The notes below the pieces were generated by a model, which did not search any database, was not told the origin of the DNA, and saw only the letters and a list, made by a program, of their open reading frames with translations. 60,666 bases of DNA from an uncultured Sphingomonas sp. (GTDB lineage Bacteria; Pseudomonadota; Alphaproteobacteria; Sphingomonadales; Sphingomonadaceae), in assembly GCA_946886645.1 (NCBI GenBank), contig CAMPIY010000001.1, forward strand, positions 1 to 60,666, written 5' to 3'. Position numbers and translations under genes: made by a program. The first letter of the stretch is position 1. Every line of letters begins with the position of its first letter. Of this stretch, positions 16,581 to 24,651 are shown piece by piece.

Positions 16581-17129
16581 ATGTTCGTAGCGTTGGATCT
16601 CTCGATCCGGAGCACCGGCTTCGCTTGCTGGTCGGAAGGCCAGGAGCAGCCGGTGTCCGGGTTGTGGCACCTCGCCAGCGGTCTGGAATGGGCGCCGCGC
16701 GCCTTTGTCCGCCTCCAGCGCAACCTGATGGACCTTCATCGGGTCACGAAGATCGCTTCCATCATCTACGAGGATTCGCTTCCGCCCGGGAAGCTGCACG
16801 GACAGACCAATCTGGCCACGCTCAGGGCGGCCGTCAGCCTCACCAGCCACGTCGAGAGCTTCGGCGAGGCGATCGGCGCCAAGGTACGCGCCACCAATCA
16901 GTCGACCTGGCGCCGGCATTTCCTCGGCGCGATGAAGAGAGGCACCAAGACCGCCGACCTCAAGCACATGGCGAACATGCGCTGTCGCGAGCTGGGGTTC
17001 CGGCCGCAGCGCCATGACGAGGCCGAGGCCCTGGGGATGCTCGATTTCGAGCTGCATCTCGCCGGCCTGACGCCGCCGTGGCGGCAACAGCATGTCCTTC
17101 AGACGCAAATGGTCGGAGGGCCGCGGTGA
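16581..17129 (+). CDS. RuvC-like Holliday junction resolvase
   Basis: 182 residues with the RNase H fold residues of RuvC: Asp6 in MFVALDLSIRSTG, Glu64 in ASIIYEDSLPPG and the C-terminal acidic pair in RHDEAEALGMLDFE (Asp146, Asp155). The family cuts four-way junctions; in phages it resolves branched replication DNA before packaging. Fourteen bases separate it from the previous gene, and its stop overlaps the next start (GTGA). Confidence 0.85.
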   Translation: MFVALDLSIRSTGFACWSEGQEQPVSGLWHLASGLEWAPRAFVRLQRNLMDLHRVTKIASIIYEDSLPPGKLHGQTNLATLRAAVSLTSHVESFGEAIGAKVRATNQSTWRRHFLGAMKRGTKTADLKHMANMRCRELGFRPQRHDEAEALGMLDFELHLAGLTPPWRQQHVLQTQMVGGPR

Positions 17130-17857
17130 TCGAGTCATTCCGCCACCACAGCTCACTCCAGCGCGGCGTCATGCTCGATTGGCTCCGTCATTGCGACGAG
17201 ACTGGAGAACCGCATCCGACCGATGCTGCGATCGCCGACCGCTTCTGTTTCAGCGGCATCGAGGCGGCGCGGACGCTCCTCGCCGATCTGGCCGACCGCG
17301 GCGAGATCTGCATCAGCTACAACGGCCACGGCCGGGAGATCGTTGTCGCACCCGCGAAGGCGCATCGGCAGATCGGCTCAGAGCGGCCTCTTGCCAGGAG
17401 CGTGAAGAAGCCGAAGCGCCCTCGTCCCGATGTCGACGCGACAGTGGCGAAGATCATGAAGATCGTCCGCCGTGACCCGACTGCGCCCCGTCCTGAGCCT
17501 GAGGTCCAGAAGGCTCGGCCGCCCGTCATTCCCGCGAAGCCGAAGGAGCCCGTCATGGGGAACCGGATCCAGTTGAACATCTGTCCATCACCAGAGCTGT
17601 TCGAACGCATCCGTGCGCTGGCGCAGGCCGACGGGCTGATGCCTGGGCAAAAGGCGCGGGACATGCTGGAGCGTGCGATCAATCAGCCGGCCGTGATTCC
17701 GGAACCGATGGTCGAGCTCACCGGCAAGCCCAAGGTTAGAGCCGAAGTGGCGCGCGCCGCGACGGAGGCCAGGATGGAACTCCACGATTTCTGCAGCAAG
17801 TTGCTCGACCTCGGTCTCGAGGTCTGGGTCCGCCGGCGGATCGAGGGCGAGATATGA
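17126..17857 (+). CDS. winged-helix protein of the replication cluster
   Basis: 243 residues from a GTG at 17126 that overlaps the resolvase stop. Residues about 10-70 form a winged helix ([20 protein letters not shown], then [18 protein letters not shown]). A basic, proline-rich linker follows, then a C-terminal part (residues 150-243) with [20 protein letters not shown] that resembles small ribbon or helical DNA-binding modules. It lies directly before the DnaA-like gene, so an origin or replisome role is probable. Confidence 0.75.
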   Translation: MIESFRHHSSLQRGVMLDWLRHCDETGEPHPTDAAIADRFCFSGIEAARTLLADLADRGEICISYNGHGREIVVAPAKAHRQIGSERPLARSVKKPKRPRPDVDATVAKIMKIVRRDPTAPRPEPEVQKARPPVIPAKPKEPVMGNRIQLNICPSPELFERIRALAQADGLMPGQKARDMLERAINQPAVIPEPMVELTGKPKVRAEVARAATEARMELHDFCSKLLDLGLEVWVRRRIEGEI

Positions 17858-18204
17858 TCGACAGTCCCATGCCCATCGCGACGATCCAGGAGCACGTCGC
17901 CCGATCATACCAGGTACCGGCGCGCGAGATCCGCAGCGCCCGCCGTTCCCGTGCGATCATCGAGCCGCGTCACGTCGCGATGTACCTGTCAAAGGAGCTG
18001 ACGCCGAGCTCGCTGCCTCATATCGGCCGCTTCTTTGGCGGCCGCGATCACACCACGGTTCTCCACGCGGTCCGGAAGATCGAGGATCTGCGCCGCCGGA
18101 CGCCGGAGCTGGACGGACGGATCCGGGCGCTGATGGCCAAACTCAATCCGCCGGAGCCTGGCGCCGAGGTTCAGGACGATCTTTTCATCGAGGGGGACCG
18201 GTGA
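17854..18204 (+). CDS. stand-alone DnaA domain IV protein
   Basis: 116 residues that correspond only to the C-terminal DNA-binding domain of DnaA. The diagnostic sequence is present: [20 protein letters not shown], then [20 protein letters not shown]. The AAA+ and oligomerisation domains of DnaA are missing. It should bind DnaA-box-like sites without ATP control. Position between a winged-helix gene and dnaB points to a role in replication start or in competing with host DnaA. Confidence 0.92.
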   Translation: MIDSPMPIATIQEHVARSYQVPAREIRSARRSRAIIEPRHVAMYLSKELTPSSLPHIGRFFGGRDHTTVLHAVRKIEDLRRRTPELDGRIRALMAKLNPPEPGAEVQDDLFIEGDR

Positions 18205-19577
18205 GCCTGGCAGATCCTCCTGAAACGAGCCTTCAGAACGTCGCTGCCGAGATGGCGCTGATCGGCGCCATGCTGTGCGATCCGAAGATCATCGATCGAA
18301 CGGCTGATGTCCTTTCCGTCGATTCATTCTTTGACCAGTTTCTGGGCTTCATCTTCGGCACGCTGGTCCGGGAGCACAGTCTCGGCCGCTCGCTCAATCC
18401 AATCACATTGGAGCCATTTCTCAAGAGCGATCCGGCGTACGAAGAATTGGGCGGCAGGAAATGGCTGTTCGATCTGACGTCCTCGTTCGCGATTACGATC
18501 GGGGCGAGCAACTTTGCGCGCGACATCGCCGAGATGGCCCAGCGTCGTCGACTGGTCGAAGGGCTCCGCACCGCGATCGAGACGGCCAAAGATCTGGAAG
18601 TGCCGATCGACCGGCTGATCGAGCAGGCCGACGGTGCGGTAACGGCCGCACGGCCCGTCGACGAAGAGGATTTCGAGCTTAGCGGCGCCGACTGCGTCAA
18701 GACCGTCATCGACAGTTTCGACCAGCCCGTTCGGGGGGTCGAGTGCCACGTCATTCCTTCGATCGATCATCTGCTGGGCCCGATGAGACCGTCGCAGCTC
18801 ATCGTCGGCGCCGGCCGGCCGGGAATGGGCAAGACCGCGACCGCCATTTCCTACGCGCTGGGTGCCGCCTCCCGTGGTCATGGCACGCTCTTCATCAGCC
18901 TGGAGATGAGCCGCGACCAGATGGGCGAACGGATGGCAGCCGACCTCTGCGTCAGCCATCGCATCCCCTACGAGTCCATTCGCGATCGAACCCTCACCCG
19001 CGAGCAACAGCGCGAGATCTGCCGCGCCCATGAGCGGCTGAAGGAGATGCCGCTCGAGGTGATCGACCGGAGCGGACTCACCATCGGCCGGCTCCGCATG
19101 ATGGTAAGGCGCTGGGTCAGGCGCTTCGCCGCCCGCGGTCAGAAGCTCGAGCTGGTCATTGTCGACTATCTCCAGCTGCTCAGGGCCGACGGCAAGATGG
19201 ATCGGTTCGAAGCCGTCGGCGAGATCAGCCGATCGCTCAAGGAGATCGCCAAGGAGCATGGTATCGCCGTGTTCGCCCTGTCCCAGCTCAGCCGGAAGGT
19301 CGAGGAGCGGGCGGACAAGCGGCCACAGCTCGCCGATCTCAGGGAAAGCGGACAGATCGAGCAGGACGCCGACGCCGTGCTCTTCTTCCTCCGCCTCGAA
19401 TATTATCTCCGCAAGGAGCCGGAGCCCGATCTAGCCGATGAGAAGCGCGCCGAATGGGAGCGCCGCCTCGCCGCCTGCCAGGGCCGTATCGAATTCATCT
19501 GTGCCAAGCGGCGCAACGGCACCGAGGGCAGCCGCTTCGGCGATTTCCTCGGCGCCTACCAGGCGGTGCGCGGATGA
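18201..19577 (+). CDS. dnaB: replicative DNA helicase, DnaB family
   Basis: 458 residues from a GTG at 18201. The N-terminal collar domain ([20 protein letters not shown]) is followed by the RecA-like core: Walker A GRPGMGKT at about 205-212, Walker [11 protein letters not shown], and the DnaB motif [20 protein letters not shown] with [16 protein letters not shown]. The protein is a hexameric 5'-3' helicase that would drive phage forks. It shares four-base overlaps with both neighbours. Confidence 0.95.
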   Translation: MSLADPPETSLQNVAAEMALIGAMLCDPKIIDRTADVLSVDSFFDQFLGFIFGTLVREHSLGRSLNPITLEPFLKSDPAYEELGGRKWLFDLTSSFAITIGASNFARDIAEMAQRRRLVEGLRTAIETAKDLEVPIDRLIEQADGAVTAARPVDEEDFELSGADCVKTVIDSFDQPVRGVECHVIPSIDHLLGPMRPSQLIVGAGRPGMGKTATAISYALGAASRGHGTLFISLEMSRDQMGERMAADLCVSHRIPYESIRDRTLTREQQREICRAHERLKEMPLEVIDRSGLTIGRLRMMVRRWVRRFAARGQKLELVIVDYLQLLRADGKMDRFEAVGEISRSLKEIAKEHGIAVFALSQLSRKVEERADKRPQLADLRESGQIEQDADAVLFFLRLEYYLRKEPEPDLADEKRAEWERRLAACQGRIEFICAKRRNGTEGSRFGDFLGAYQAVRG

Positions 19578-20356
19578 CGGCAGAACCCTGGAGCAAATGG
19601 TTCTGGACCGATTACGAGGCCGATCCTGGCCTTCGTATGAGCAGCCTCGCCGCGCAGGGGCTGTGGATGAGAATGCTGTGCCTGATGGCGAAAGCCTCTC
19701 CCAAAGGGGAACTCAGGGTTGGTAGCGAGCCGTGCACCATGGCGGACCTGGCAGTTTATGTCGGGCAGCCTGAAGAGACGGTAGCGGCCCTCGTTGAGGA
19801 ACTGGAACGGAGAGCGGTCTTTTCGCGCACCAGGGCAGGCGTGATCTACAACCGTAGATTGCGAAAAGACGCCGAACTTTCGAAAAAAAGAGCGAAAGCA
19901 GGCGCAAAAGGAGCAGAGACTACAAATCTGAAATTCCACAATAATTCAGATTTGTCGCGGCAAAACGCCGGCAAAGGCAACGGCAAAAGTCCGGCCCCAG
20001 AAGCCAGAAGCCAGAAGCCAGATAAGAGTGAGGATAAACCTCACTCTAATGGTGCGGGCGATCTTCCCGATTGGGTTCCACGGGAGGAGTGGGCCGGGTT
20101 CAAGGCGATGAGGGTGAGGATCAAGAAACCCCTCACCCAGCGAGCCGAGAAGATGGCGCTCGACGATCTGGCCAGGCTTCGAGCGGAGGGACAGGACCCG
20201 GTAGCAGTCCTTCGGCAGTCCGAATTCCACTGCTGGATGGGTCTGTTTCCGGTCAGGGGCGACGATCGCAACGGAGCGGCGCGCGCCGACGACAATTCGC
20301 TCTATTCGGCCATCGATCGTGATTATGGCCGGCGAGCCGCGGCGGCGCCGAAATGA
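19574..20356 (+). CDS. phage replisome organizer / replication protein
   Basis: 260 residues. The N-terminal 110 are a winged-helix domain of the kind found in phage replication proteins ([20 protein letters not shown], then RMSSLAAQGLWMRMLCLM). A basic low-complexity linker (about 110-155) is encoded by repeats and palindromes that look like an origin. The C-terminal part (PREEWAGFKAMRVRIKKPLT) resembles the DnaB-loading ends of phage replication proteins. It follows dnaB immediately, as in many temperate phages. Confidence 0.82.
   Translation: MTAEPWSKWFWTDYEADPGLRMSSLAAQGLWMRMLCLMAKASPKGELRVGSEPCTMADLAVYVGQPEETVAALVEELERRAVFSRTRAGVIYNRRLRKDAELSKKRAKAGAKGAETTNLKFHNNSDLSRQNAGKGNGKSPAPEARSQKPDKSEDKPHSNGAGDLPDWVPREEWAGFKAMRVRIKKPLTQRAEKMALDDLARLRAEGQDPVAVLRQSEFHCWMGLFPVRGDDRNGAARADDNSLYSAIDRDYGRRAAAAPK
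19922..20138 (+). other. candidate replication origin inside the replisome organizer gene
   Basis: Within about 220 bases there are: a perfect 11-bp inverted repeat ACAAATCTGAA / TTCAGATTTGT (19922-19932, 19945-19955) around an A+T-rich spacer; three CGGCAAA(A/G) copies at 19958, 19969 and 19981; three tandem CCAGAAG units at 19997-20017; a perfect 9-bp inverted repeat AGAGTGAGG / CCTCACTCT (20025-20047); and a related 8-bp one (20112-20138). Iterons inside the initiator gene recall the lambda O gene. Origin activity is inferred. Confidence 0.6.
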
Positions 20357-20562
20357 GCCGGCTCAGCTCTCCGTTGGGGTCCTGGGCGGCTCGGTCCGAC
20401 TCGCCTGACCCAGCCGCGGCCAGGCGAATTGCCCAATCGGCTTACCAGCGGACCGGATTCGTCGCGATCGATCCAACCTGGCTCGAGCTGCCTGACGATC
20501 GGGAGCGACTGAGGGATCTGGCGGACAAGGTTCATGGCGCGAGGAGTGAGCGAGGTGCGTAA
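20353..20562 (+). CDS. small hypothetical protein
   Basis: 69 residues, overlapping the previous stop by four bases and the next gene by up to 29. The C-terminal half reads PTWLELPDDRERLRDLADKV, a helical pattern. No family recognised. Confidence 0.6.
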   Translation: MSRLSSPLGSWAARSDSPDPAAARRIAQSAYQRTGFVAIDPTWLELPDDRERLRDLADKVHGARSERGA

Positions 20563-21178
20563 TGGGGAGGGGATCGGCGCCGAGGCGGCCGGTCAGGGAT
20601 GGATAGTGCTCCGGACAACGGCGAGCTCGACGCTTCGTCTGGCGCAATCGCTCGCCGAGGACGGCTACAAGGTCTGGACGCCGGTCCGGAGGTTCCGGGT
20701 GAGGGTGCCGAGGGCGAACGCCAAGCGCAACGTCGAACTGCCGCTGATCCCCCAATATATATTCGCCCGGGAACGACATCTGCTGAATCTGCTCGAGCTG
20801 GCGGCGATGCCGGAGAAGCCGCGGCGCGGCGCCGGCGGCCGACTCCCTGCGCATCGTGACTTCTCGGTGTTCCGTCACGCCGGTCGGATACCCGTCATCC
20901 TGGATGACGATCTGAAGCCGCTTCGGGAGGCTGAAGATTTGGCTAAGCCTCGCCGCTGGACGAGCGCATTTGCCGATGGATCGCGGGTGCGCATCACCGG
21001 GGGCAGCTTCGAAGGGCTCGTCGGTACCGTCGAAAGTTGCGACGGCCGCAAGGCCGCATTGTGGGTCTCGCTGTTCGGCCGGCACCGCCGCGTGAAAATT
21101 TCGACTTTCATTCTGCAGCCTGTTGAAGGTATAGGATCCGGCGAAGCCCGATCGGGCACCGCCGCCAAAGCGGCTTAG
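20534..21178 (+). CDS. NusG-like transcription elongation protein
   Basis: 214 residues. The N-terminal part fits the NGN domain of NusG/RfaH (GWIVLRTTASSTLRLAQSLA, then VWTPVRRFRVRVPRANAKR and PLIPQYIFAR). The C-terminal KOW domain is clear: FADGSRVRITGGSFEGLVGT. NusG-type specialised factors ride on RNA polymerase and suppress termination. The gene lies at the border between early genes and the terminase genes, so late-operon antitermination is a good hypothesis. The ATG at 20534 and a GTG at 20555 are both possible starts. Confidence 0.85.
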   Translation: MARGVSEVRNGEGIGAEAAGQGWIVLRTTASSTLRLAQSLAEDGYKVWTPVRRFRVRVPRANAKRNVELPLIPQYIFARERHLLNLLELAAMPEKPRRGAGGRLPAHRDFSVFRHAGRIPVILDDDLKPLREAEDLAKPRRWTSAFADGSRVRITGGSFEGLVGTVESCDGRKAALWVSLFGRHRRVKISTFILQPVEGIGSGEARSGTAAKAA

Positions 21179-21332
21179 GCGAGATGGTTTGGCCCGCTAC
21201 AGGGATATCAGACCTCGCCACTGAAGATCCGAGGCACCCCGCTTTCGGTGAAGTCGTAAGACATGGAACAAACGGTGGTCGCGCGCAGGGATGCGCGGGT
21301 CGGCTGCCTCAACAGTTAGCAAGGGGCCATTG
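21179..21332 (+). other. early/late intergenic region, possible cos
   Basis: This 154-base gap precedes the terminase genes, where lambda-type phages keep cos. It holds a GC-rich two-fold symmetric element CGCGCA-GGGA-TGCGCG at 21282-21297, which could be the nicking site, and further short repeats. No promoter matches a consensus well. The cos proposal rests on position and symmetry only. Confidence 0.35.
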
Positions 21333-22001
21333 ATGCGCCTCCCGAGCGACCCCGGCGCCCGGCTTGAGCTCTTGCTCGCCGCCCGGAAGCAGATCGGGCG
21401 CAAGAAGATCCTGCTCAACGCCGAGGAAATGGCCGGCGCCGCCGGCATGAGCTGGCGAAACCTGAAAACGATCATCGATCGGGATCCCGAGTTCCCGGTC
21501 AAGCGGCGAGGCTCCGAAGGGGTCCCGTGGGAATTCGAGGCCGCGAAGGCGCTCGACAGGATGATTGCAACGGCTCGGGCGGTGATAGCCGACCGCGAGC
21601 GGCGGAAGGCGCGAGCGGCGTCTCTTGCCGGAATTCGATCGTCCGGTTCGGCCAGTTTCCCCGCCGGCTCGGCGAACCCCCCGGGTTCCGGCTCCGCTGC
21701 CCGCGAGATGCTCGAGGATGCTCGGGCGATCAACGCCCTGGTCGACGCCCAGACCAAGATGAGAATCGAGCGGCAGAAGCAGCGCGAGCTGCTCGAGCGC
21801 TCGGAAGTCGAAAGCCTGGCCTGGGACATGATGACGACAATGCAGGCGGAGACGATGGCGATTTCGTCGAAGCTCGATCCGGCCGGCCGCTGGGACCCGT
21901 CATTCCGCCGAGAGGTCGAGGACGAGCTGGGCAACGTCCTGGTCACGGTCCGTAGCCGGCTGGAACGGCGCATCGAGAAATGGAATGCTGCCAAGCATTG
22001 A
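21333..22001 (+). CDS. terS: terminase small subunit, Nu1-like
   Basis: 222 residues. The N-terminal region holds a winged helix-turn-helix (KKILLNAEEMAGAAGMSWRN, LKTIIDRDPEFPVKRRG) as in Nu1/DUF1441 proteins that recognise the packaging site. The C-terminal half is a helical oligomerisation segment. The ATG at 21333 has an AAGGGG site; an ATG at 21291 would lengthen the protein by 14 residues. It overlaps the large subunit gene by 17 bases. Confidence 0.85.
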   Translation: MRLPSDPGARLELLLAARKQIGRKKILLNAEEMAGAAGMSWRNLKTIIDRDPEFPVKRRGSEGVPWEFEAAKALDRMIATARAVIADRERRKARAASLAGIRSSGSASFPAGSANPPGSGSAAREMLEDARAINALVDAQTKMRIERQKQRELLERSEVESLAWDMMTTMQAETMAISSKLDPAGRWDPSFRREVEDELGNVLVTVRSRLERRIEKWNAAKH

Positions 22002-24105
22002 GGCCCTGGAGGCCGAGCTCGAGCAGCTGGCATCGGGCGAATTTCTCTGCCGTGTCGGACCGATCGTCGCCGATGCGGTGCAGTTGCTTACGCCGCCGGA
22101 ACGCATCTCGACGACGGAATGCGCCGCCAAATATCGACTGATCCCGCATAAGGTCGGTCGCGGGGCGTCGCTCTGGGATCCGGAGCTGACGCCGTTCATC
22201 AATGGAATTCAGGACGCGCTCGACGATCCCGAAGTCGGGCTGGTGATCGTTCCAAAGCCCGGCCGCGTCGGCGGCACGATCGCGGCGGAAAACCACCTGT
22301 TCAAGCTGATGAAGTTCGGGCCGTTGCCAGACGTGCTCTGGTATCTGCCCAGCGACAGCGAGCGGGACAGCTATGTCGATCGCCACGTCGCCAAGATGTT
22401 CGAGCTTCACGCCGACGTCCGGGCCAAGATCGGTTCCGGCAAATCGGACAACAAGCTGGCGCGCAAGAAGCTCGCTGGGCGGCTGATCGAGTGGCTGCAG
22501 CTCAATTCCCGGACGGTGACCGGGCGCGACGCCGGGTTCATCGTCGGCGACGAGATCGATGCCGCCAACAAGAAGCTGGTGCCGTCATTCGTCGACCAGG
22601 TGAAAACCCGCGGCACGACGGCCGGCACGCGCTTCAAGGGCTATCTCTGCAGCCACATGGATCGCGGCTGGACGAGCGGCGTCGCCGCGGCCTGGAAGGA
22701 ATCGAGCCGGGGCATCTGGTACATGCCGTGCCCTCATTGCAGGGGCTGGGCCAGCCCATGCCCGACGGCAGCCGACGGGCATCGCTGGATGCTCGATTAT
22801 GAGAGGCTCCGCAATGTGAGCGACGACGAGATGCTAGATCACGTCGAAGCCAGCGCCGGGCTGAAATGCCCGCACTGCGGTAAGAAGGCCGCCGACGTCC
22901 ACAAGCCGGCGATGCTGCTCAGCGGCAAGTGGGTGCACGAGGGACAGTCGATCGACCGCAAGGGCCGAGTCATCGGCGAGCCGCGATCGAAGCGAGTGAT
23001 GGGTTTCTGGATCCACGGCTCGATGTCGCCCTGGGTGCCATGGAGCGATCTCGCGCGTCGCTACGTCAGCGCGGTGCTCGTGTTCGAGCGGACGAAGAAA
23101 TCGGAACGGCTCCGCGAGGTCACCGCCAAGGTGCTCGGCGAGGTCTATGAAGGCGCAGGCGAGGGCGCGAAGGCCATCGATCCGGTCCGGCTGAGACAGC
23201 GGGCGGAAGCAGCGACGCAGATCGAGCGGTTTGTCGCAGGCACCGTGCCTTCCGACGTCTGGTTCGTCACCGCGGCGGTCGACGTCGGCCACCGGAAGTT
23301 CGACGTCATGATCCTCGGCTGGGATCTCGAGGGCCGATCCTGGGTGATCGAGCGCTTCACCATCACGACGCGGCGCGTCGGAAGCCGGGACATCGACATC
23401 CGGCCGGCAGAGCGGATCGAGGACTGGTCCGTGCTCGAGGACCAGGTGCTGAAGCGGGAGCTGGTTGTTCTCGACGATCCGACGATGTTGATGCCGATCG
23501 CCGGCGTCGCCATCGACACCGGCGACGGCCATGTCACCTGGAAGGCCCGCGAGTTCGCTCGCCGGATGGCGCGAAAGGGTCATTTCTGGGGGAAGGCTTC
23601 GCAGCCCTGGCACAAGGTCCGGCTGATCAAGGGTGCGAAATCGCCGACGGCCCCGGAGCTTCCGCCGAAGGGCCGCGACGTCAATGTCGACGAGGAAGGC
23701 CGGAAGGTGACGCCAGTCCTGCTCGAATGGGACGTCGGCGTTCACAAGCTGAAGTCGCTCACGGTCGAGCGTCTCGCCGAGACCGAGGGAGGACCAGGCC
23801 AGGTGACCTTCGCCGAGGGTCTGCCCGCCTCGACGTTCGAAGAATTTGCCGGAGAGGTGCTGATCGACGGCGCCTGGGAGCGGCGGGGCCCGAACGAGAG
23901 CCTCGATCTCCACGGCTATAACGAAATCGTCCGGCTCCAGTTGAGGCCGGACCGCAGGGAGATCGATTGGGAGAACCGTCCACCGATCTGGGCGAGGCCG
24001 GTGCCTGCCGAGGTTGAGACGATCCCTGAATTAGAGACATCCGAACCGGTAGCTTCGACGAAGCGATCGGCACTGGAGAGAATGGCGGCGCTGAACCGCC
24101 GCTGA
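21985..24105 (+). CDS. terL: terminase large subunit, gpA family
   Basis: 706 residues, the usual length of lambda gpA relatives. The ATPase half has the P-loop variant IVPKPGRVGGTIAAENHL and the acidic motif GFIVGDEIDAA. Two zinc knuckles follow (CPHCRG and CPHCGKK). The nuclease half includes VTAAVDVGHRKFDVMILGWD and the late GYNEIVRL region. The enzyme cuts concatemers at cos and drives DNA into the prohead through the portal encoded downstream. Confidence 0.95.
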   Translation: MLPSIEALEAELEQLASGEFLCRVGPIVADAVQLLTPPERISTTECAAKYRLIPHKVGRGASLWDPELTPFINGIQDALDDPEVGLVIVPKPGRVGGTIAAENHLFKLMKFGPLPDVLWYLPSDSERDSYVDRHVAKMFELHADVRAKIGSGKSDNKLARKKLAGRLIEWLQLNSRTVTGRDAGFIVGDEIDAANKKLVPSFVDQVKTRGTTAGTRFKGYLCSHMDRGWTSGVAAAWKESSRGIWYMPCPHCRGWASPCPTAADGHRWMLDYERLRNVSDDEMLDHVEASAGLKCPHCGKKAADVHKPAMLLSGKWVHEGQSIDRKGRVIGEPRSKRVMGFWIHGSMSPWVPWSDLARRYVSAVLVFERTKKSERLREVTAKVLGEVYEGAGEGAKAIDPVRLRQRAEAATQIERFVAGTVPSDVWFVTAAVDVGHRKFDVMILGWDLEGRSWVIERFTITTRRVGSRDIDIRPAERIEDWSVLEDQVLKRELVVLDDPTMLMPIAGVAIDTGDGHVTWKAREFARRMARKGHFWGKASQPWHKVRLIKGAKSPTAPELPPKGRDVNVDEEGRKVTPVLLEWDVGVHKLKSLTVERLAETEGGPGQVTFAEGLPASTFEEFAGEVLIDGAWERRGPNESLDLHGYNEIVRLQLRPDRREIDWENRPPIWARPVPAEVETIPELETSEPVASTKRSALERMAALNRR

Positions 24106-24175
24106 GGGCCGCCTGCGTTCTAAGGCGGGGTGGGGAGGCCGAGTAGCTGGCCGTTTCTTCTCAAGGAGAGAAATC

Positions 24176-24637
24176 GTGGCCAATATCGTTTTCAATATCG
24201 CCAAGGGGCGGGCAGCGGAACTCTACAACAGGGTCGAGAATAGCGATCCTGCCAATTCGGCAATCGTTATCATCCCGATCGAGGCGGCCGGCCTCGAGGC
24301 CGACGCAGTCCTGATCGACAAAGACACGCTCGCCGACGTGCTTTCCGGTACGACAAACGAGCAGTCGACGATGGGCCGGAAGGTTCTTACCGATGCCGAT
24401 CTGGCTGCGATTCCTGCTCCGGACGATACCAACGACCGAAGCGAACGCTCGCTTCCGACGGTCACATGGACCGCGGCCAGCGGCAACGCGATCGCCAAGC
24501 TTCTCATCTGCTACGATCCCGATACGACGGCTGGGACCGATGCAGACATCGTTCCTCTCACGATGTTCGATTTCGCCCAGACACCGAGCGGCGCGGACAT
24601 CCAGATGACGACTGGGGCATTCTTCCGCGCCACCTGA
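24176..24637 (+). CDS. phage structural-type protein, unknown
   Basis: 153 residues from a GTG at 24176 with an AAGGAGAG site. The sequence (NIVFNIAKGRAAELYNRVEN) is a frequent phage protein placed between terminase and portal genes; it is beta-rich with no cysteines in the first part. A minor head protein is likely from position. The 70 bases before it contain a GGCC-stemmed hairpin and a T-rich tract at about 24140-24165, a weak terminator at best. Confidence 0.72.
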   Translation: MANIVFNIAKGRAAELYNRVENSDPANSAIVIIPIEAAGLEADAVLIDKDTLADVLSGTTNEQSTMGRKVLTDADLAAIPAPDDTNDRSERSLPTVTWTAASGNAIAKLLICYDPDTTAGTDADIVPLTMFDFAQTPSGADIQMTTGAFFRAT

Positions 24638-24651
24638 TCGGGGGCGCGTAG

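Noticed and set aside
18324..19259. 311-codon minus-strand frame inside dnaB
   Set aside because: Mirror of a well-conserved helicase gene.
22834..23913. 359-codon minus-strand frame opposite terminase
   Set aside because: Shadow of the well-supported terminase large subunit gene.
24140..24165. GGCC-stemmed hairpin followed by a T-rich tract before 24176
   Set aside because: The stem is only four pairs with an eight-base loop and the T tract is interrupted; not strong enough to call a terminator.
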